From Dactylorhiza incarnata (lineage: Eukaryota > Streptophyta > Magnoliopsida > Asparagales > Orchidaceae), in assembly GCA_033032865.1 (NCBI GenBank), contig JAWHQI010000099.1, forward strand, positions 6,713,501 through 6,777,500: 64,000 nucleotides of DNA, read 5' to 3'. This document shows, piece by piece, positions 33,423 to 46,728 of the stretch. How positions within the stretch are numbered: the first letter of the stretch is position 1; each line of letters begins with the position of its first letter. The notes below the pieces were generated by a model. The model did no database searches. It had not been told where the DNA came from and saw only the letters and a list, made by a program, of their open reading frames with translations. A program made the position numbers and the translations under genes.

Positions 33423-34592
33423 TGTTGGATCGGTAGGCGCCCTTAGAGGGGGGGGGTGAATAAGGGTTTAAAAAACTTATATTATATTTTGTAATACTTG
33501 AAAAAACTTGATTATTAAACTAGAGAAGATCAAGACAAATCAAGTGAAGTAAAAGTAAAGACATGATTTTATTAACTTGAGAAGCATGATTACAAAACTT
33601 GATCTCTTATCGATGCTAGAAATCAAAGCGAATAGAAAGAATCTTTTTGTTTTCTATACCGACTCGTATCCCCACAAACCGGTTGGCTTTAGCCGATCCT
33701 TCCCCGGATACGGCCTCAAGCCACTCTAGCCAACCCTTCCCTGGATATGGCCTCGAGCACCCCCTAGACCTACACCCGAGACCTAGTCGCCAACACGAGG
33801 CGAATTTACTACTCGATTTAAAAGAAAAGATGTGAAATAAAAAAGACAATAATATAAAAACTCTCTCTATGTGGATCTCTTGGAGAAGTAGACGAAGACG
33901 CAGAGTATGATCGTAGTCGATGCGGTCTTTCATCACGATGATGACGCGTGTTGAAATCTTCTCCACGGATCTCCTTAAGCCATCATGGATTTGTGGGGGT
34001 ATCTCTCTGAACCTTCCTCTCTATGCTGTGGCACGAAACTCTGGAATTCTGGATCTCAAGAGGATGATGAATACGGAGCCAATGGGTCCTTTTTATAGTC
34101 TCAGCGCTAGCACCTGCGCTAGTGGTACCGCCGCCGCTATCCCATATTAGGACATATTCTGCGCGGTAGAATCTTCAATCCGAGGAAACAATTCTCTCTT
34201 GCCTACTATGCTCCTCGCTATCGCCCGCGCTATCGGATATCGCCTGGTGCTATCTCCTTCTATAAGTTCTCCCGGCAATTGCGCTTAAGCAAACATTTCG
34301 TCGATCGAAATTTCGTCGAACGCAGCAAAGAGTTCGTCGATCGAATTTTCGTCAAACGCAGCTATGACTTAGGGCCAATAGTTCGTCGAACGACAGCTAG
34401 CGCCTGCGCTAGTACTACCGCCAGCACTAGTAGGAGATTTGGATTTGATGGCTCAACTTTGGGGGCAACCTTCTTATGTAATCCTTGAGTCATGTGGACT
34501 TTGTTATCCTGCACACTTAAACACACACGATCAAATACACATAGGATTTGTTATTCTCAAACCTAGGAGATGCGGAAGACCAAGTTCCAACA
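33423..34592 (-). repeat. Element D 3' LTR (1170 bp)
   Basis: It shares with the A LTR the ends, the poly-G run and the CTAGCGCCTGCGCTAG word, but also contains TTCGTCGATCGAAATTTCGT words (34297-34345). The TATA box is TATAAAAAGG at 34097-34088. A GAAAAGG/GCCAATAG change replaces part of the word array found in the other LTR. Confidence 0.9.
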
Positions 34593-34605
34593 AACTCCCC
34601 CTTTT
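34593..34605 (-). other. Polypurine tract of element D
   Basis: AAAAGGGGGAGTT (minus strand) abuts the 3' LTR. Extra tracts are at about 34727, 34742 and 34835. Confidence 0.8.
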
Positions 34606-35967
34606 GATAATAACAAATCCATTAATGATAAATCAGAGCATTAATATATAAGCATGAAGAAACATACTTGTGTGTGTGAGAGAGTGATGACTTAGGATAA
34701 TTATCGGTTTTAGCATTTAGAATTGCTCCCCCTAAATACATGCCCCCCTAAGTGAATGCTCTCCTAATATGTAAGCTATCATCTTAATTAAGCATTATAT
34801 TTTGATAGCAGATTAATATTAATCATGTTAGTTCTCCCCCTTTTGTTATTAGCAAAAGCAGGTAAGGTGACACCACTTAAAAGTTGATAATAAGATAAAG
34901 ACATGATCGAGCTTGTAGAGAGAAGGAAATGATAAGGAGTTTTAGAATACTTTTTATAGAGATAGATGAGAGTTTTTAGCAATATAACTCAACCTAGCAC
35001 TCTTTCCCCCTAGTGCCTCGCAAGGCCCCACTGGAACCCTCCCCGGTTAAGGACAAGACATGACTAGAGATAAGGTTATCTAATATCTACAACCCTACGC
35101 CCCCGCTATGGTGAGAAATGAAGTCATGGATAATAATTATTCGAAACATTAAGCGTTTAACTTTAGTGATAAGTTCATAGCCTATGGGTTTATATTTTTA
35201 TTTAAATTTATGCAAACACTCACATAACTATTTTGAAATCCATTAATGAATCAGAGTTTTTAATATAACAATATTTTCATAGAAATAAATCAGAGTTTTT
35301 AATATAACAATATTTTCATCGAAATAAATTAGAGTTTTATAGCAAAAAAAAAATTTCATGTTAAAAGCAACCAATATAAAGTTTACCAAGCAAGTCTACC
35401 ACTTGTTGAAAGAAAGGAATTTGAAGATTAAAGTGATGATGCACACAAATAAAAGACTTTAAATAAGCATGAAAGCGCAAGGTAAAACACTTATATGGTT
35501 ATGATGCGAAAGACTTATCGAAATACAAGAACATCTTATTGTAATCAATGATGATCCATAAAAATATATGAGTTAAATTTCATAAAGAAGATATTTTTGT
35601 AAATCTTTGTTCAATTAAAATCTTTAAATTTAACAATAATGTAACCAAGCATGAAATAATGTTATAAAAAAGTGATTACTACAATGTTATTTTAATTCAC
35701 AATTTCAAAAACATACCAAATATTGTAGAGAGCATGCTAGGTTATCTAGTGCATTTCATAAATAAAGAGTAGTATAGAGTTAGCATTAGGATCCAATACT
35801 CATGAGAAGAAGTGTTATGGAAGATAATGATGTGCACATAAGTGTATTTTGAATAAAGTAAACAAATGTTTTAATCAAAAATACAAGTAATATGTAAAGT
35901 AAAGAGCACAATAAAACACAAATAATTTTACTTCCACACACTTCAATGCACAAAAAATGTACAACTA

Positions 35968-36028
35968 CCAAGGTGCTTTGCACACACAATGCTCATTAAG
36001 ACTTATCATGGTGCAAAGTAGTGCTTGG
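35968..36028 (-). ncRNA. 61-nt hairpin 1 of element D
   Basis: Arms CCAAG/CTTGG and TTTGCAC/GTGCAAA, same as hairpin 1 of A except for one loop change. Confidence 0.55.
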
Positions 36029-36146
36029 GGGATCACATATTTTATTTTATTTTAATATTGAAACTAGTGATCCGGTGTACTTGAGAATAAGTGGTTTTTA
36101 TTTTGAAAGAAAGTTATGGTTTGCACAAGATACTTTACTATTCTTT

Positions 36147-36207
36147 CCAAGGTGCTCAACCTCACAACGCTTATTAAGACTTATCAGGAGGTTCAAGTAG
36201 TGCTTGG
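36147..36207 (-). ncRNA. 61-nt hairpin 2 of element D
   Basis: Arms CAACCTC/GAGGTTC within CCAAG/CTTGG, identical to hairpin 2 of A. Confidence 0.55.
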
Positions 36208-36714
36208 TGGAGTTATCTTTGTCACTTTATTTTATGATTTTTGTTTTGTACAAAGTTCTCCGAATACACTTTTTTTGCAAACCAATATAATTTATGAAAA
36301 ACATAACCACTTTTCTTAACTTTTAAAGTGCAAACAAAGGTTGTGTAGGTAAAATACTTGTGTAATTTTAATTCATTGTACTATTACAATGCATATACAA
36401 GCATTCTTAGATTAAACACATATGTAGACAATGCCAAAATAAGTGAGTGAATAGCGACCATTATCAAACATAAAACATTTACTCATACTTAGAGGCATGC
36501 TAAACTTAGTTCTACACAACTTTTTCAATATAATTGATGCACATATTAATAGATATATCAAAGCATGATGAAAACAATGTTCAAAGTAGTTTGAAAAGAT
36601 AAATTGCAATATTATAGAAGTTCTAAATAATAGATTAAATCATGCTTGATTTTCTCAATGATGTCCATACAGTATTTTTGATAATTTAAAGTTTGAACTC
36701 ATAAGATTGATCTT

Positions 36715-36810
36715 GGACTTCCCGAGGACTACCTTGTGAGAGGTTCGCCCGATACTAGGTGATATGATGGGATGATAGCCCAAATCACCCTTTCGCAAGA
36801 TACATGTAAA
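36715..36810 (-). ncRNA. GGACTTCCCG block with GGTGAT/ATCACC stem (D copy)
   Basis: As in A, but the stem is complete on both sides (GGTGAT...ATCACC). Confidence 0.5.
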
Positions 36811-37076
36811 TCGAAAAGTTAAGTTCAAAATAATAATTTTTGATACTTGTTTTCTTATATATATTTTTGTGATTGATTTTTGCTTTTAGAAATAGAATTT
36901 AAACAAATGACAAAAAAACCAAAAAAGGCAAAACATATTTTTTGTAATTTGGCTTTTGTATTTGATTTTTCAAAAATATAATAAAAGCAAAAGTGCAGAA
37001 ATGAATAGTACACATAGATTAATATATTTTTAGGGATTTTTTAAAAGTTTAAAAATACAGAGAAACAACTAGGTGT

Positions 37077-37104
37077 GCTAGCGCCGGCGTTAGCGTTAGC
37101 GCGG
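37077..37104 (-). repeat. Internal copy of the D LTR word
   Basis: GCTAGCGCCGGCGTTAGC is almost self-complementary and equals the LTR word type. It is at the same place as 27041-27070 in A. Confidence 0.6.
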
Positions 37105-38439
37105 GAAACAGTACACGATTTTTTATGATTTTGAAAATTTTAATTGTTGATCTTGATTAAGTGACCTAATAGTAGTTTCATGCTGAAATTTCAGATTTTT
37201 AGGAGATGTTTAGATAGTGCAAATTTCATGAAACATTAGTGATTATGTTTATGACTTTACCAAATAAATTTTGCATGAAATATATTTTATTATATCTCCA
37301 TTTTAATTTTTCTAAGGCTTATATTTATCAATATAATGTAGTTTGAAAATGATAGGAAATGTAAGCACGAGAAGACATGAATGAACAAATCAAATATGCA
37401 TGATTTTAGTGATTAAAAATAATGTTCATGCATAAGAATATCTTGGATAAGCCCTAGATGAGAATACCCAGCCTGTATATCTTGGTAAACACATAAAGCC
37501 TAACATAGACACGAATATTCTTTAGGTGGCAATGTTAGAATGATAAGTTTAAGATTAATGTTATACCAAGGTTTGATTGTGTTACAACTTATAGACCTAG
37601 AATGGAGTGATGATTTTATTTGATTTGATATCAAGATGATTCAAAGGTCTAAACTAGAAATAAGTCACAATATACACCAACCATTATAATATCAATTGTC
37701 ATCAGTTAATAAATCAATTATAATTCACATAAATGTGATAGAAATAATTATTTTTAGAAGACTTTTGATATGACTTATGATGTTAGAGAATTTTAGCAAA
37801 GGACATCAATAGATCATAGTGGTGCTTGTGAATTCAATATTCATTATGAGGGTAAATTCTTTCAATACATTTCAGTGATTTTCTTTTTAACTAATTAATA
37901 TATATATGATTTTTGATAGGTGAACAATAGTGATTGTTTAGATCATGTTTGACATTAAGGAGTGAACACAATATAATTTTTTGTTGCGAACAAAGATAAC
38001 CATATTGAAAGTTGAGCTTTCATTTAGATCTTAAACTTTCTTGTAGATTATGTTATTTCTCTAAACCACTTGTTGGTGAAGGCTAAAAAGCTTAATAGCC
38101 TAATGACTTGATTTAATTTTAAAATATCTTATAGCAAATTTGGAATTTGATTTATATGAATAATAAAAGATATTTATAGATAATGAATATGAAAGAGATA
38201 GATAGGTCATCAAAATTAGATATATCTTTTGAATTTTGATCAATTTGATTTTATAAACATATTAAGCTTTTAAGAGATAGGATCATATTTTCAATACTAT
38301 ATAGGATGACCATGACATGATAGTTCAAAATGAAAACAAAATAAAATAAAATAAAAAGGACATTAAAGCACATCATGAAGTAGAAATTTGTATATCTTAT
38401 TTTGAAAAGTTTCTACTTCATGCATTTGATGATACCTAA

Positions 38440-39907
38440 TGAATAAGAGTTTTAGGTATCCAAAGGAGACCATGTGGGATGGTTCCTTTGGGTACCCAAA
38501 TATAGCGAGATGGCTTTTAGGGAGACATGTACGAATGGACCCTTTTAAGTGGAGTTAATGTTTCATCTTTAATTTTGGGTCTCCACTCATACTTAGGTTT
38601 AATATTATAATTTTGCATTAAATTTCCATATTCATTAAATTTAGGCTTAAAATAATGATGACATTTGAAATCATTTTTCATAGGAAATTTTTGCATATTT
38701 GAATTTACTTTAGGAGATACATAATTTTGTAAATAATGGTGATTTTGATTTTGATTTTGATTTACAAATCCTTTATGTTCCTTACTCCCTTTTTTAAACT
38801 TAGGTAAGATGTTCATATTCATATTCAACTTGTTTTTAGATATAGTTTGATATTGTGAATTTGTATTTACAATTTTCATAAGCAAGTTGATTTTTTATTT
38901 TAATTCATCATTTTTAATTTTTAAATTATGTCTAGCTTTATTATAAGCGATTGTGCTATTTTTAAGAGTGGAAACAATTGAATCTATATGATCTTGATAT
39001 TTATTTCTATATTCATCAAATGTTTCATCCATCTCTTTAATTTCAATTTTATAGTCTTTGCACTTAGCACAATCATTTATCAAAGATGAATTTTCTAAAC
39101 ATAATTTTTCATTTTGTTATTTTACTAAAATAAAATCCTTTTCAAGTTTCTTGTGCTTTTCTTTTAATTCATTATATTCTACACAAGTTGTGGTGTTTTC
39201 AACTAAGGAGCCATGTGTAGAACTAGATAAATTAGAATTTGATTCTTCATTAATTTTTGCCTTTAAATTTTTATTTTCTAAGCGCAAATGTTTATTAGCA
39301 TTTTTTAATTTCTTAATTTTGCGCTTTGTAGTTTGAAGCAATTGTAATGTAGAATTTGAAGTACAAAAGATGGGATTTGATTTCCTTACATTGCTTTCGG
39401 GAGAGGCATGAATTGAACATATAGTTTCTTTTACATCTTTTTGACACTCCTCTTCTGAAGACATTACTCGTTCTTCTTTTCCATTTGATGTGAGCTCCAT
39501 TGATCCGTCATGAGAGGAGCATTCTTGAAGACTTATGCAAGCTTGCATATTCTCCGGTTCTTGTGATTGTTCCATACCTGTAGAAGGAGAATCATACATT
39601 TCTTCAAGAAATTTCCATACTTTGTATGCACTAGAAAAACAGTATATTAATTTTGAAATGTCGTGAGATAAAGCACAGAAAATACTATTTAAAGCTTTTG
39701 CATTTAGGTGACGTTCCTTTTTATTTGTTTCATCCGTTGGTCTAACTATTGCTATATCCCATGCATTGATATCTAAATTTTTAATAAACTTTTACATTAA
39801 AAATTTCCACCCTTTATAATTTCTCCCTTCGAATAAAGGTGGTTTAAAGATTTTTCTTCTTCATAAAAATTTACCCCACTAATAGAAGCGAGATCATGAG
39901 ACGCCAT
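38440..39907 (-). pseudogene. Broken gag of element D
   Basis: It begins at the ATG at 39907 after the primer site. A stop lies near 39795, and further frame changes occur near 39600, 39115 and 38890. Recognisable parts are the acidic Ser-rich linker, the Lys/Leu coiled coil (KRKIKKLKNANKHLRLENK), CAKCKDYKIEIKEMDETFDEY (shared with A), and the Asn/His/Tyr-rich tail to YEWRPKIKDETLTP. It lacks the zinc knuckle as in A and C. Confidence 0.8.
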
Positions 39908-39943
39908 TATTCCCGGTTGTTAAGCCGATTGGAATAAAACCTC

Positions 39944-39955
39944 GCTTTGATACCA
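39944..39955 (-). other. Mutated primer-binding site of element D
   Basis: The minus strand reads TGGTATCAAAGC, one change from the Met-tRNA complement TGGTATCAGAGC. Confidence 0.75.
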
Positions 39956-39957
39956 CT

Positions 39958-41196
39958 TGTTGGATCGGTAGGCGCCCTTAGAGGGGGGGGGGGGGGGGGG
40001 TGGTGAATAAGGGTTTAAAAACTTATATTATATTTTGTAATACTTGAAAGAACTTTGATTATTAAACTAGAGAAGATCAAGACAAATCAAGTGAAGTAAA
40101 AGTAAAGACATGATTTTATTAACTTGAGTAGCACGATTACAAAACTTGATCTCTTATCAAAGCTAGAAATCAAAGCGAATAGAAAGACTCTTTTTGTTTT
40201 CTATACCGACTCGTATCCCCACGAACCGGTTGGCTTTAGCCGATCCTTCCCCGGATACGGCCTCAAGCCGCTCTAGCCAACGCTTCCCCAGATATGGCCT
40301 CGAGCACACCCTAGACCTACACCCGAGACCTAGTCGCCAACACGAGGCGAATTTCAGCCCTAAGTCCTACCCAGACCTAGTCGCCAACACCAGGCGAATT
40401 TACCACTCGATTTAAAAGAAAAGATGTGAAATAAAAAAGACAATAATATAAAACCTCCCTCTATGTGGATCTCTTGGAGAAGTAGACGAAGACGCAGAGT
40501 ATGATCGTAGTCGATGCAGTCTTTCGTCACGATGATGATGCGTGTTGAAATCTTCTCCACGGATCTCCTTAAGCCTTCATGGATTTGTGGGAGTATCTCT
40601 CTGAACCTTCCTCTCTATGCTGTGGCACGAAGCTCTGGAATTCTGGATCTCAAGAGGATTTTGAAGACGGAGCCAATGGGTCCTTTTTATAGTCTCAGCG
40701 CTAGCGCCTGTGCTAGTGGTACCGCCGGCGCTATCCCATATTAGGACATATTCTGCGCGGCGGAATCTTCAATCCGAGGAAACAATTCTCTCTTGCCTAC
40801 TGTGCTCCTCGCTATCGCCCGCGCTATCGGATATTGCCTGGTGCTATTCCTTCTATAAGTTCTCCCGGCAATTGCGCTTAATCAAACATTTCGTCGATCG
40901 AAATTTCGTCGAACGCAACAAAGAGTTCGTCGATCGAATTTTCGTCGAACGCAACTATGAGCATTTCGTCGAGCGCCGCCAACAGTTCGTCGAACAACAG
41001 CTAGCGCCTGCGCTAGTACTACCGCCAGCGCTAGTAGGAGTTTTGGATTTGATGGCTCAACTTTGGGGGCAACCTTCTTATGTAATCCTTGAGTCATGTG
41101 GACTTTGTTATCCTGCACACTTAAACACACAAGTTCAAATACACATAGGATTTGTTATTCTCAAACCTAGGAGATGCGGAAGACCAAGTTCCAACA
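39958..41196 (-). repeat. Element D 5' LTR (1239 bp)
   Basis: TGTTGG/CCAACA ends. The poly-G run is about 18 bases. The duplicated GTCGCCAACACGAGGCG segment (40333, 40380) is present here but single in the 3' LTR. Word arrays lie at 40700-41040, TATA box 40691-40682. Confidence 0.9.
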
Positions 41197-41201
41197 AGAA
41201 T

Positions 41202-41693
41202 CAACAAAACTTGGGGGTTGTTCTATGTATACTTCTTTCTTTAAATTGCCATTAAGGAAGGCTGACTTCACGTCCATTTGATAGACCTTGAATCCCTTGT
41301 GAGCAGCATACGCTAGAAACAACCTGATGGCTTCGAGTCTTGCCACTGGAGCATAAGTTCGATCAAAGTCGATCCCTTATTTTTTGTTGGTATCCTTGGG
41401 CAACAAGTCTGGCTTTGTTCTTGATGATTACACCGTCTTCATCCAGCTTGTTTCTGTAAACCCATTTTGTTCCGATGACATTCTATCCTTTGGGCCTTGA
41501 CACTAGCTTCCAAACTTTGCATCTTTTTAACTGGTTGAGCTCCTCTTGCATTGCAATGATCCATGAAGCATATTCTTTGGCCTCATCAAATTTCTTTGGC
41601 ATAACCTGCGAAAGAAAACTTAAATGCAAAACTTCATTAGTTGTACCTCTTCTTGTACTTATTTTGACCCTGGTATCTTCGATGATTTGATTT
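41202..41693 (-). pseudogene. Element H pol, middle part: linker and start of reverse transcriptase
   Basis: Between the D and G insertions the minus strand encodes FDEAKEYASWIIAMQEEL, KVWKLVSRPKG, KWVYRNKLDEDGVIIKNKA and a [18 protein letters not shown] stretch, the N-terminal RT motifs of copia. There is at least one in-frame stop after SRPKG. Confidence 0.85.
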
Positions 41694-41698
41694 GCCGT

Positions 41699-43242
41699 TG
41701 ATGCGCTATTTCGGCACTGCTAATTAGCAGGCACGAAATGCGATACGACGGCAGTGCACCGGTCGCTCAAGTAATAAAAATGGGAAGTTGTCCCCAAGTA
41801 TCGATCTCTCAAGGACTGCAAGTTGGGTGGTATGATTTGCTCTAAACATGAAATCAGTTAAAAGGAGTGATAAGTAACCACGGGGGGGGGGGGGGGGGGG
41901 GGGGGTTGATTTGGTTTCCTATGCTATTGCAGAATGAAGAAAGATGCGGGTCAAAACTCCGCTTCGCACGGCGAGATGGGTGCAACGGCTGCAATGCCGT
42001 GCTTCGGAAGGCACGTGGATGGGAAATCACTAAGACGGTTGAGGGTCGCACGCACCTCTTCTCAAAACATCACCACTAGCAATTGCTAGTGGCTTCACCC
42101 ACAACAAATCACAGAAAATCACTAGGAACAAAGGGGCTATTCATGCCACCACAACATCAGTGCATATGAAGGAAAGCAAAACTACTTAGAATTAGCTTAA
42201 CACATGTTCATACAACACAAAATGAAGTAAAAGCATTCAAGGTTAGAGAGGACCACAAAGAATAGGTCACGTCTTGGGTTCACGGACGGAATGAGAGGTT
42301 GTCGTGCTCTCTCCGGACTCGACCCTCAGATGGTGACCTTGGCTCGAAGGAGGCTGTCACCGCTCCTACGATCTTCAGCGCTTCCTTGGTCTCCTTGGCG
42401 AGGAATGCTTGAGTTAATGGTGGATGAAGCTCCCTAATGCTCCCGGATGGAAGGATGGAGGTGGAAATCACCGGAAATGGCCTTGATGGTGGAGGAGATG
42501 AAGGGGAAGCCTTCAACCCTCAAGATCATCGGGAAGGAAGAGATTTCCCGCTCTCTGAATCGCTCCCGGTCGTCCTCTCCCGGTCCTCCCTTCTGATTGC
42601 CTCGTTTCCTGCTTTTTATAGGAAACAGGCTGAAAATTGGTCACGCACGGTCGAACGCACGATCATGTGCAGACCGTGCGATATTAACGGATGAAATATG
42701 GCTTGTAGAATATGCTGCGCCGCCCGTGCGATTTGTTCACGCACGACCAACGCCGCCCGTGCGTTCAAACGCACGGGTAAAATCCGACGCTCTGAGATCA
42801 CAAAGATACAGGTCGACCGTGCGTTTTACTCACGCACGGGTGGATTCGCCCGTGCGTTAAAACGTACGAGTAAACCCCGACGCTCCATTTTCTTCCCAGA
42901 CATAAACGCACGACCGCAACTGACCGTGCGTCAAGGAAACGCACGACCGTGCGATATGCACAGACATTACTTCTGGGGAAAACGGGACGAACCGGCCACC
43001 TGCATACAAGATACAATGGCTGGGAATACACGCCCAGCATCAGAAAAACATAGAAGAAGGGAAGGGGAGCACCAAGTGCTTGCCCCCAACAGCAAGGAGC
43101 GCAATTGCACACCGGAATGGTCTAAAAAGTGCACCTAGCATGGAATAGTACATATGAATGAAAATGTGCCTAAAATGTGGTGCAAAGACTAGAATACCAG
43201 CCCAAATGAGTCCAAAAATGTATATATAAATGGGACTCATCA
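41699..43242 (-). repeat. Element G 3' LTR (1544 bp)
   Basis: It contains a 24-base poly-G run (+ strand, 41882-41905), TATAAAAAGC at 42620-42611, and upstream on the minus strand an array of CGCACGG/CCGTGCG words (42645-42955). Confidence 0.9.
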
Positions 43243-43252
43243 CACCCCCAGA
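43243..43252 (-). other. Polypurine tract of element G
   Basis: TGGGGGTG on the minus strand directly before the LTR start TGATGAGTCC. It is short compared with the copia tracts nearby. Confidence 0.65.
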
Positions 43253-44981
43253 CTTACCTGTTTGCGCGTCCCGAGCAAACAAATCTGACGGAGTAGGTAA
43301 AGCATAGCTAGCCAAAAAATTGCAAACATGGAATAGAATGCGAAGTTGCATACTTGTGTGCATAGAAGTTCATTAGAAGAAGTTTCTACATATGCTAGCT
43401 AATTTATAAAAGTGTAAATGCGTAAAAAGAAATTTATTTTTACTCAAAAATGGAATGTTGGTGAATCTCGTGGTCACGCGTAGTACGAAAGTAAGCATGT
43501 CGCGTAGGTGAATGTTACCCAAGACCGGAACTCAGAATTATCTCCGTTGAAATCCATCAACGTCGAGAACCATAAGCTCGCCCGGTCACACTCTCTCCAC
43601 GGCGCTAGTGAACTCACAAGATGAATCAATAGGACTTTGGGTTTACACGAGGCTTAGGTTACGGTTTGGAATGCAAAGATAAACGTGAAGGCTAATCGCA
43701 ACCCAAATGAGCTTACAAAAGTGCTAAATCAAAATTGCCACAATAATACACGTGTAACACACCCCCAGACTTGACTTTGAAACTGGGTGTGCACACGACC
43801 TACAACAATCAATACCAAATAGATGTTTCAATTACAACGCCGGGGATACATTTTTTTCTTTGCTTTTCTTTTTCTTTTCTTTTAATCCCCATATCTATTA
43901 GCACAATTTTCAGCACATAGACATTTTTAAGACTTCCACATCAACACTGAAGTTTCTCATCACCGCACCGCATTGGAAAATTACAATTCATAAATGCTCT
44001 TAGCTTAATTTTTGGTTGCGATAATAGGATTAACTTTTAGGCCTTGGTGAAGTATGGTGGAGCTGAATCAAAAGATCGGGTATGTACAAAATGGGCTAGC
44101 AATGGTTAGTGTATAGGAATGGTAGAACAAAGCTCAAGCTTACCAAATAGATGGCCTATGTCACGCTCAACTTGCAAGTCATTCGCACCCATGCTTTGAG
44201 AGTCTCTTGGGGCAAGTTCTTAGCCCCCGAGAAAGGTAATCCTTCCTCCCGACTCGAGCAACACGAACCTCACATTCGCCTACACACAATACCACGCTAC
44301 CGCAAGATTCAACCACATTCACCATTTCGAGTAAAATAAATTAAAATCTACGCAAATCTACAAATTATAAATTAGAAGCATAAATAAAAACTAATTCTAC
44401 TCAAATCCCTATGCAAGCACGAGTATTCAACTAGAGCACTACAAGAGTCAACATTCCACTCCATCTTGCAATTATTTTGGCTAATACAACACTTCCTACA
44501 TCACATCCAAAAATTGAATATACGGGAGCATACAAACAAGCGAGTGCGCGCTAAAGTAGGTGCAGTGGTGTACAGTGAAGATGAACAATACTAAATAACT
44601 AAAATTAAAATACTTCTAGTATGCAAATGAGATGTGCACGTGCAGTGGGTAACATATAGCGGCTCTCCCCCAGACTTAATCTAAACAATACAACATAATG
44701 ATATGACAGTGAAAATCAAAATCGAAAGCTAGGGAAGAAGTTACCCAATGCTCAGCAAGTGAGCATACCAGAAGATGCGTGGAAATCTGAAGCAAACCCG
44801 CCATTCAGAATTTGTAATGAGTACCTGCAAGGGTGAGCTCCACAAAAACAAAAGAAAGCAGAAGTGCTAAAAAGAAATGCAACTAACTAAACAAACTGGA
44901 TAAATTGAAATTGCAAGAAAAGTAAGATAACTACTGGGGTTATTGTCATCCCAGCACGACTTATTCAAATTTAAAGCAGTT
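43253..44981 (-). other. Element G interior without supported genes
   Basis: AT-rich stretch between the acidic ORF and the 3' LTR. No frame of note, and pol is absent. Confidence 0.6.
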
Positions 44982-46282
44982 CTAGCTAATGGGTCTATGA
45001 AAAAGGAAATGCACAGGTAACTGTTCTAATATGCGTGTCGGTAGCGGGTACCGATACGGCGATAGAACAGTCACGCCTCTACCAGAATATAAATAATACC
45101 TGCTCGTCATAGGTAGAGGGAATAAAAAGTAAGAAGAGGAGGAATCCTCACTCATCTCACCAAAACTATCCTTGCCCAATAAGGTATCATCTCCAGGGAG
45201 GCAGCAGGAGGAGAAGGCAATGAGTGGAGCTTCCTCTACGGAGTGGGAATCAACCTCCTCACATAAGAGGATGCTCTCATCATTGACTTGAGCATCATGC
45301 TCCAAGTCCTCCTCAGGTACCTGTGAAGACTCAACCTGCACAGGCTCAGATAGAGAAAGGGGATCAAGAAATAAAAAAGAAGAAGAACATGAATAAAAAT
45401 CAATCGGGGGAGTGGTCCCGGTCTCACTCCCGGCAGGATCCAAGCACAGATCACTGTCGGTATCATATGAGTCGTAACGAGGGGAACCTACGAGCTCGGG
45501 GTCCTCGGTGGTGAGGTGGATGTCCCCATCCAAGAAGTAAGTAAATACCTCCTCCTCAGAAAGAGAATCCTCCTCATCCCATTGCGGTGCGTCATCGTGT
45601 TCAAAGGTATCACACTCCCCATCAGAGAGAATGAATCCTCGTCCCACTTTGGCGCAACCTCAGGCGCCGAATAAACCACCCGCACGACATCATCAGCCGA
45701 CTCACTAAAGATAGGAGTAGATGAATTTTGCAAGGAATGCGGAGGAACCGGACTGCTCTCATGATCAAAAAATAAATGAGCAGTCGCCTCCGCGAAAATA
45801 TCCACAGACGCCTCCCCGCAGGAAGAACCAGAATCTGCACACCATACTGGTGTATCCATGAGTTCCCAATCCTCTCCCTGTTGACCATCGAATGAGTGCA
45901 CATCGTCACTCAAGGGAAGCTCATAAAAGGGGATTGAGGGACCCATGAAAGAGCTGTACGCGGCGAGAGATTCCTCGATAATCTCCAAGGGCAAAGATCG
46001 AGCAAGATGTGCGATGTCAGTGTAGGGGCCAGGCAACACTCTGGTGGGCATGTCCGCAGTAGTCTCCCGTAAACGGGGGGATGCTGCATACACGTCCTCA
46101 GAGGGGGAAGGATCGCACAGACGAGGGCAATCCTTCAACATATGGCCTAAACCTTGACATAGCAAGCACCAGATACAATGCTCAACATTTAAAGCAGTCA
46201 TGGCGTCGATGTATCGACGCAAAGTGTCATAGAGGCAACACTCGGCTTCAGAATACATCACAGAAATATGTGAATAAAACAA
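44982..46282 (-). pseudogene. Acidic zinc-knuckle protein of element G, two overlapping frames
   Basis: The first frame (46282-45488) starts MFYSHISVMYSEAECCLY and has a canonical CCHC knuckle, CLLCQGLGHMLKDC, at about residues 39-52. A long acidic, Ser/Pro-rich region follows. The second frame (45647-44982) carries on the same composition (QWDEEDSLSEEEV, EDLEHDAQVNDES). The overlap near 45490-45650 shows PKWDEDS in one frame and QWDEEDS in the other, which suggests one ancestral protein of about 430 residues with a single frameshift, or two proteins by programmed shift. No protease or RT motif is present. The knuckle fits RNA binding (Gag nucleocapsid); the rest matches no family I know. Confidence 0.55.
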
Positions 46283-46486
46283 AAATCAACAATTCCTTGC
46301 AAAATAAAACTACACGCAACCAGAATTAAATGAACTCCTGCTATAGAAAAGCCGAAACTAGATAAAGGAGGAAATGAAATAGAAATATCAAATTTTAACA
46401 CTAAAATAAACAAAAGAAATGGTATAAACAAATGGAGAAGAGCTACAATCTCTCGACTCCCTCTCCAGCAACTCACACATCTGTGT

Positions 46487-46504
46487 TCCCCGGCAACGGC
46501 GCCA
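46487..46504 (-). other. Primer-binding site of element G (tRNA-Asp)
   Basis: TGGCGCCGTTGCCGGGGA (minus strand), six bases after the LTR end, is complementary to the 3' end of plant tRNA-Asp(GTC) with CCA. Confidence 0.85.
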
Positions 46505-46510
46505 AAAACT

Positions 46511-46692
46511 TGATGCGCTATTTCGGCACTGCTAATTAGCAGGCACGAAATGCGATACGACGGCAGTGCACCGGTCGCTCAAGTAATAAAAATGGGAAGT
46601 TATCCCCAAATATCGATCTCTCAAGGACTGCAAGTTGGGTGGTACGATTTGCTCTAAACAGGAAATCAGTTAAAAGGAGTGATAAGTAACCA

Positions 46693-46728
<36 letters not shown>

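Larger units (their letters stand above)
34606..38439 (-). other. Gene-free internal region of element D
   Basis: It matches the A internal region block by block (GC block 34990-35115, hairpins 35968-36028 and 36147-36207, GGACTTCCCG block 36715-36810, word copy 37077-37104). No ORF is conserved. Confidence 0.7.
33423..41196 (-). mobile_element. Element D: gag-only Sirevirus-type retrotransposon (7774 bp)
   Basis: A perfect AGAAT duplication (33418-33422, 41197-41201) flanks it within the reverse transcriptase of H. The minus-strand order equals that of A: 5' LTR (39958-41196), altered primer site, broken gag, gene-free region, polypurine tracts, 3' LTR (33423-34592). It is more decayed than A in gag. 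Confidence 0.92.

Noticed and set aside
26056..36319. 67-codon ORF MVCTRYFTILSKVLNL... in A and D
   Set aside because: It overlaps the hairpin 2 region on the antisense strand of the elements. Similarity is explained by DNA homology, and the ends differ.
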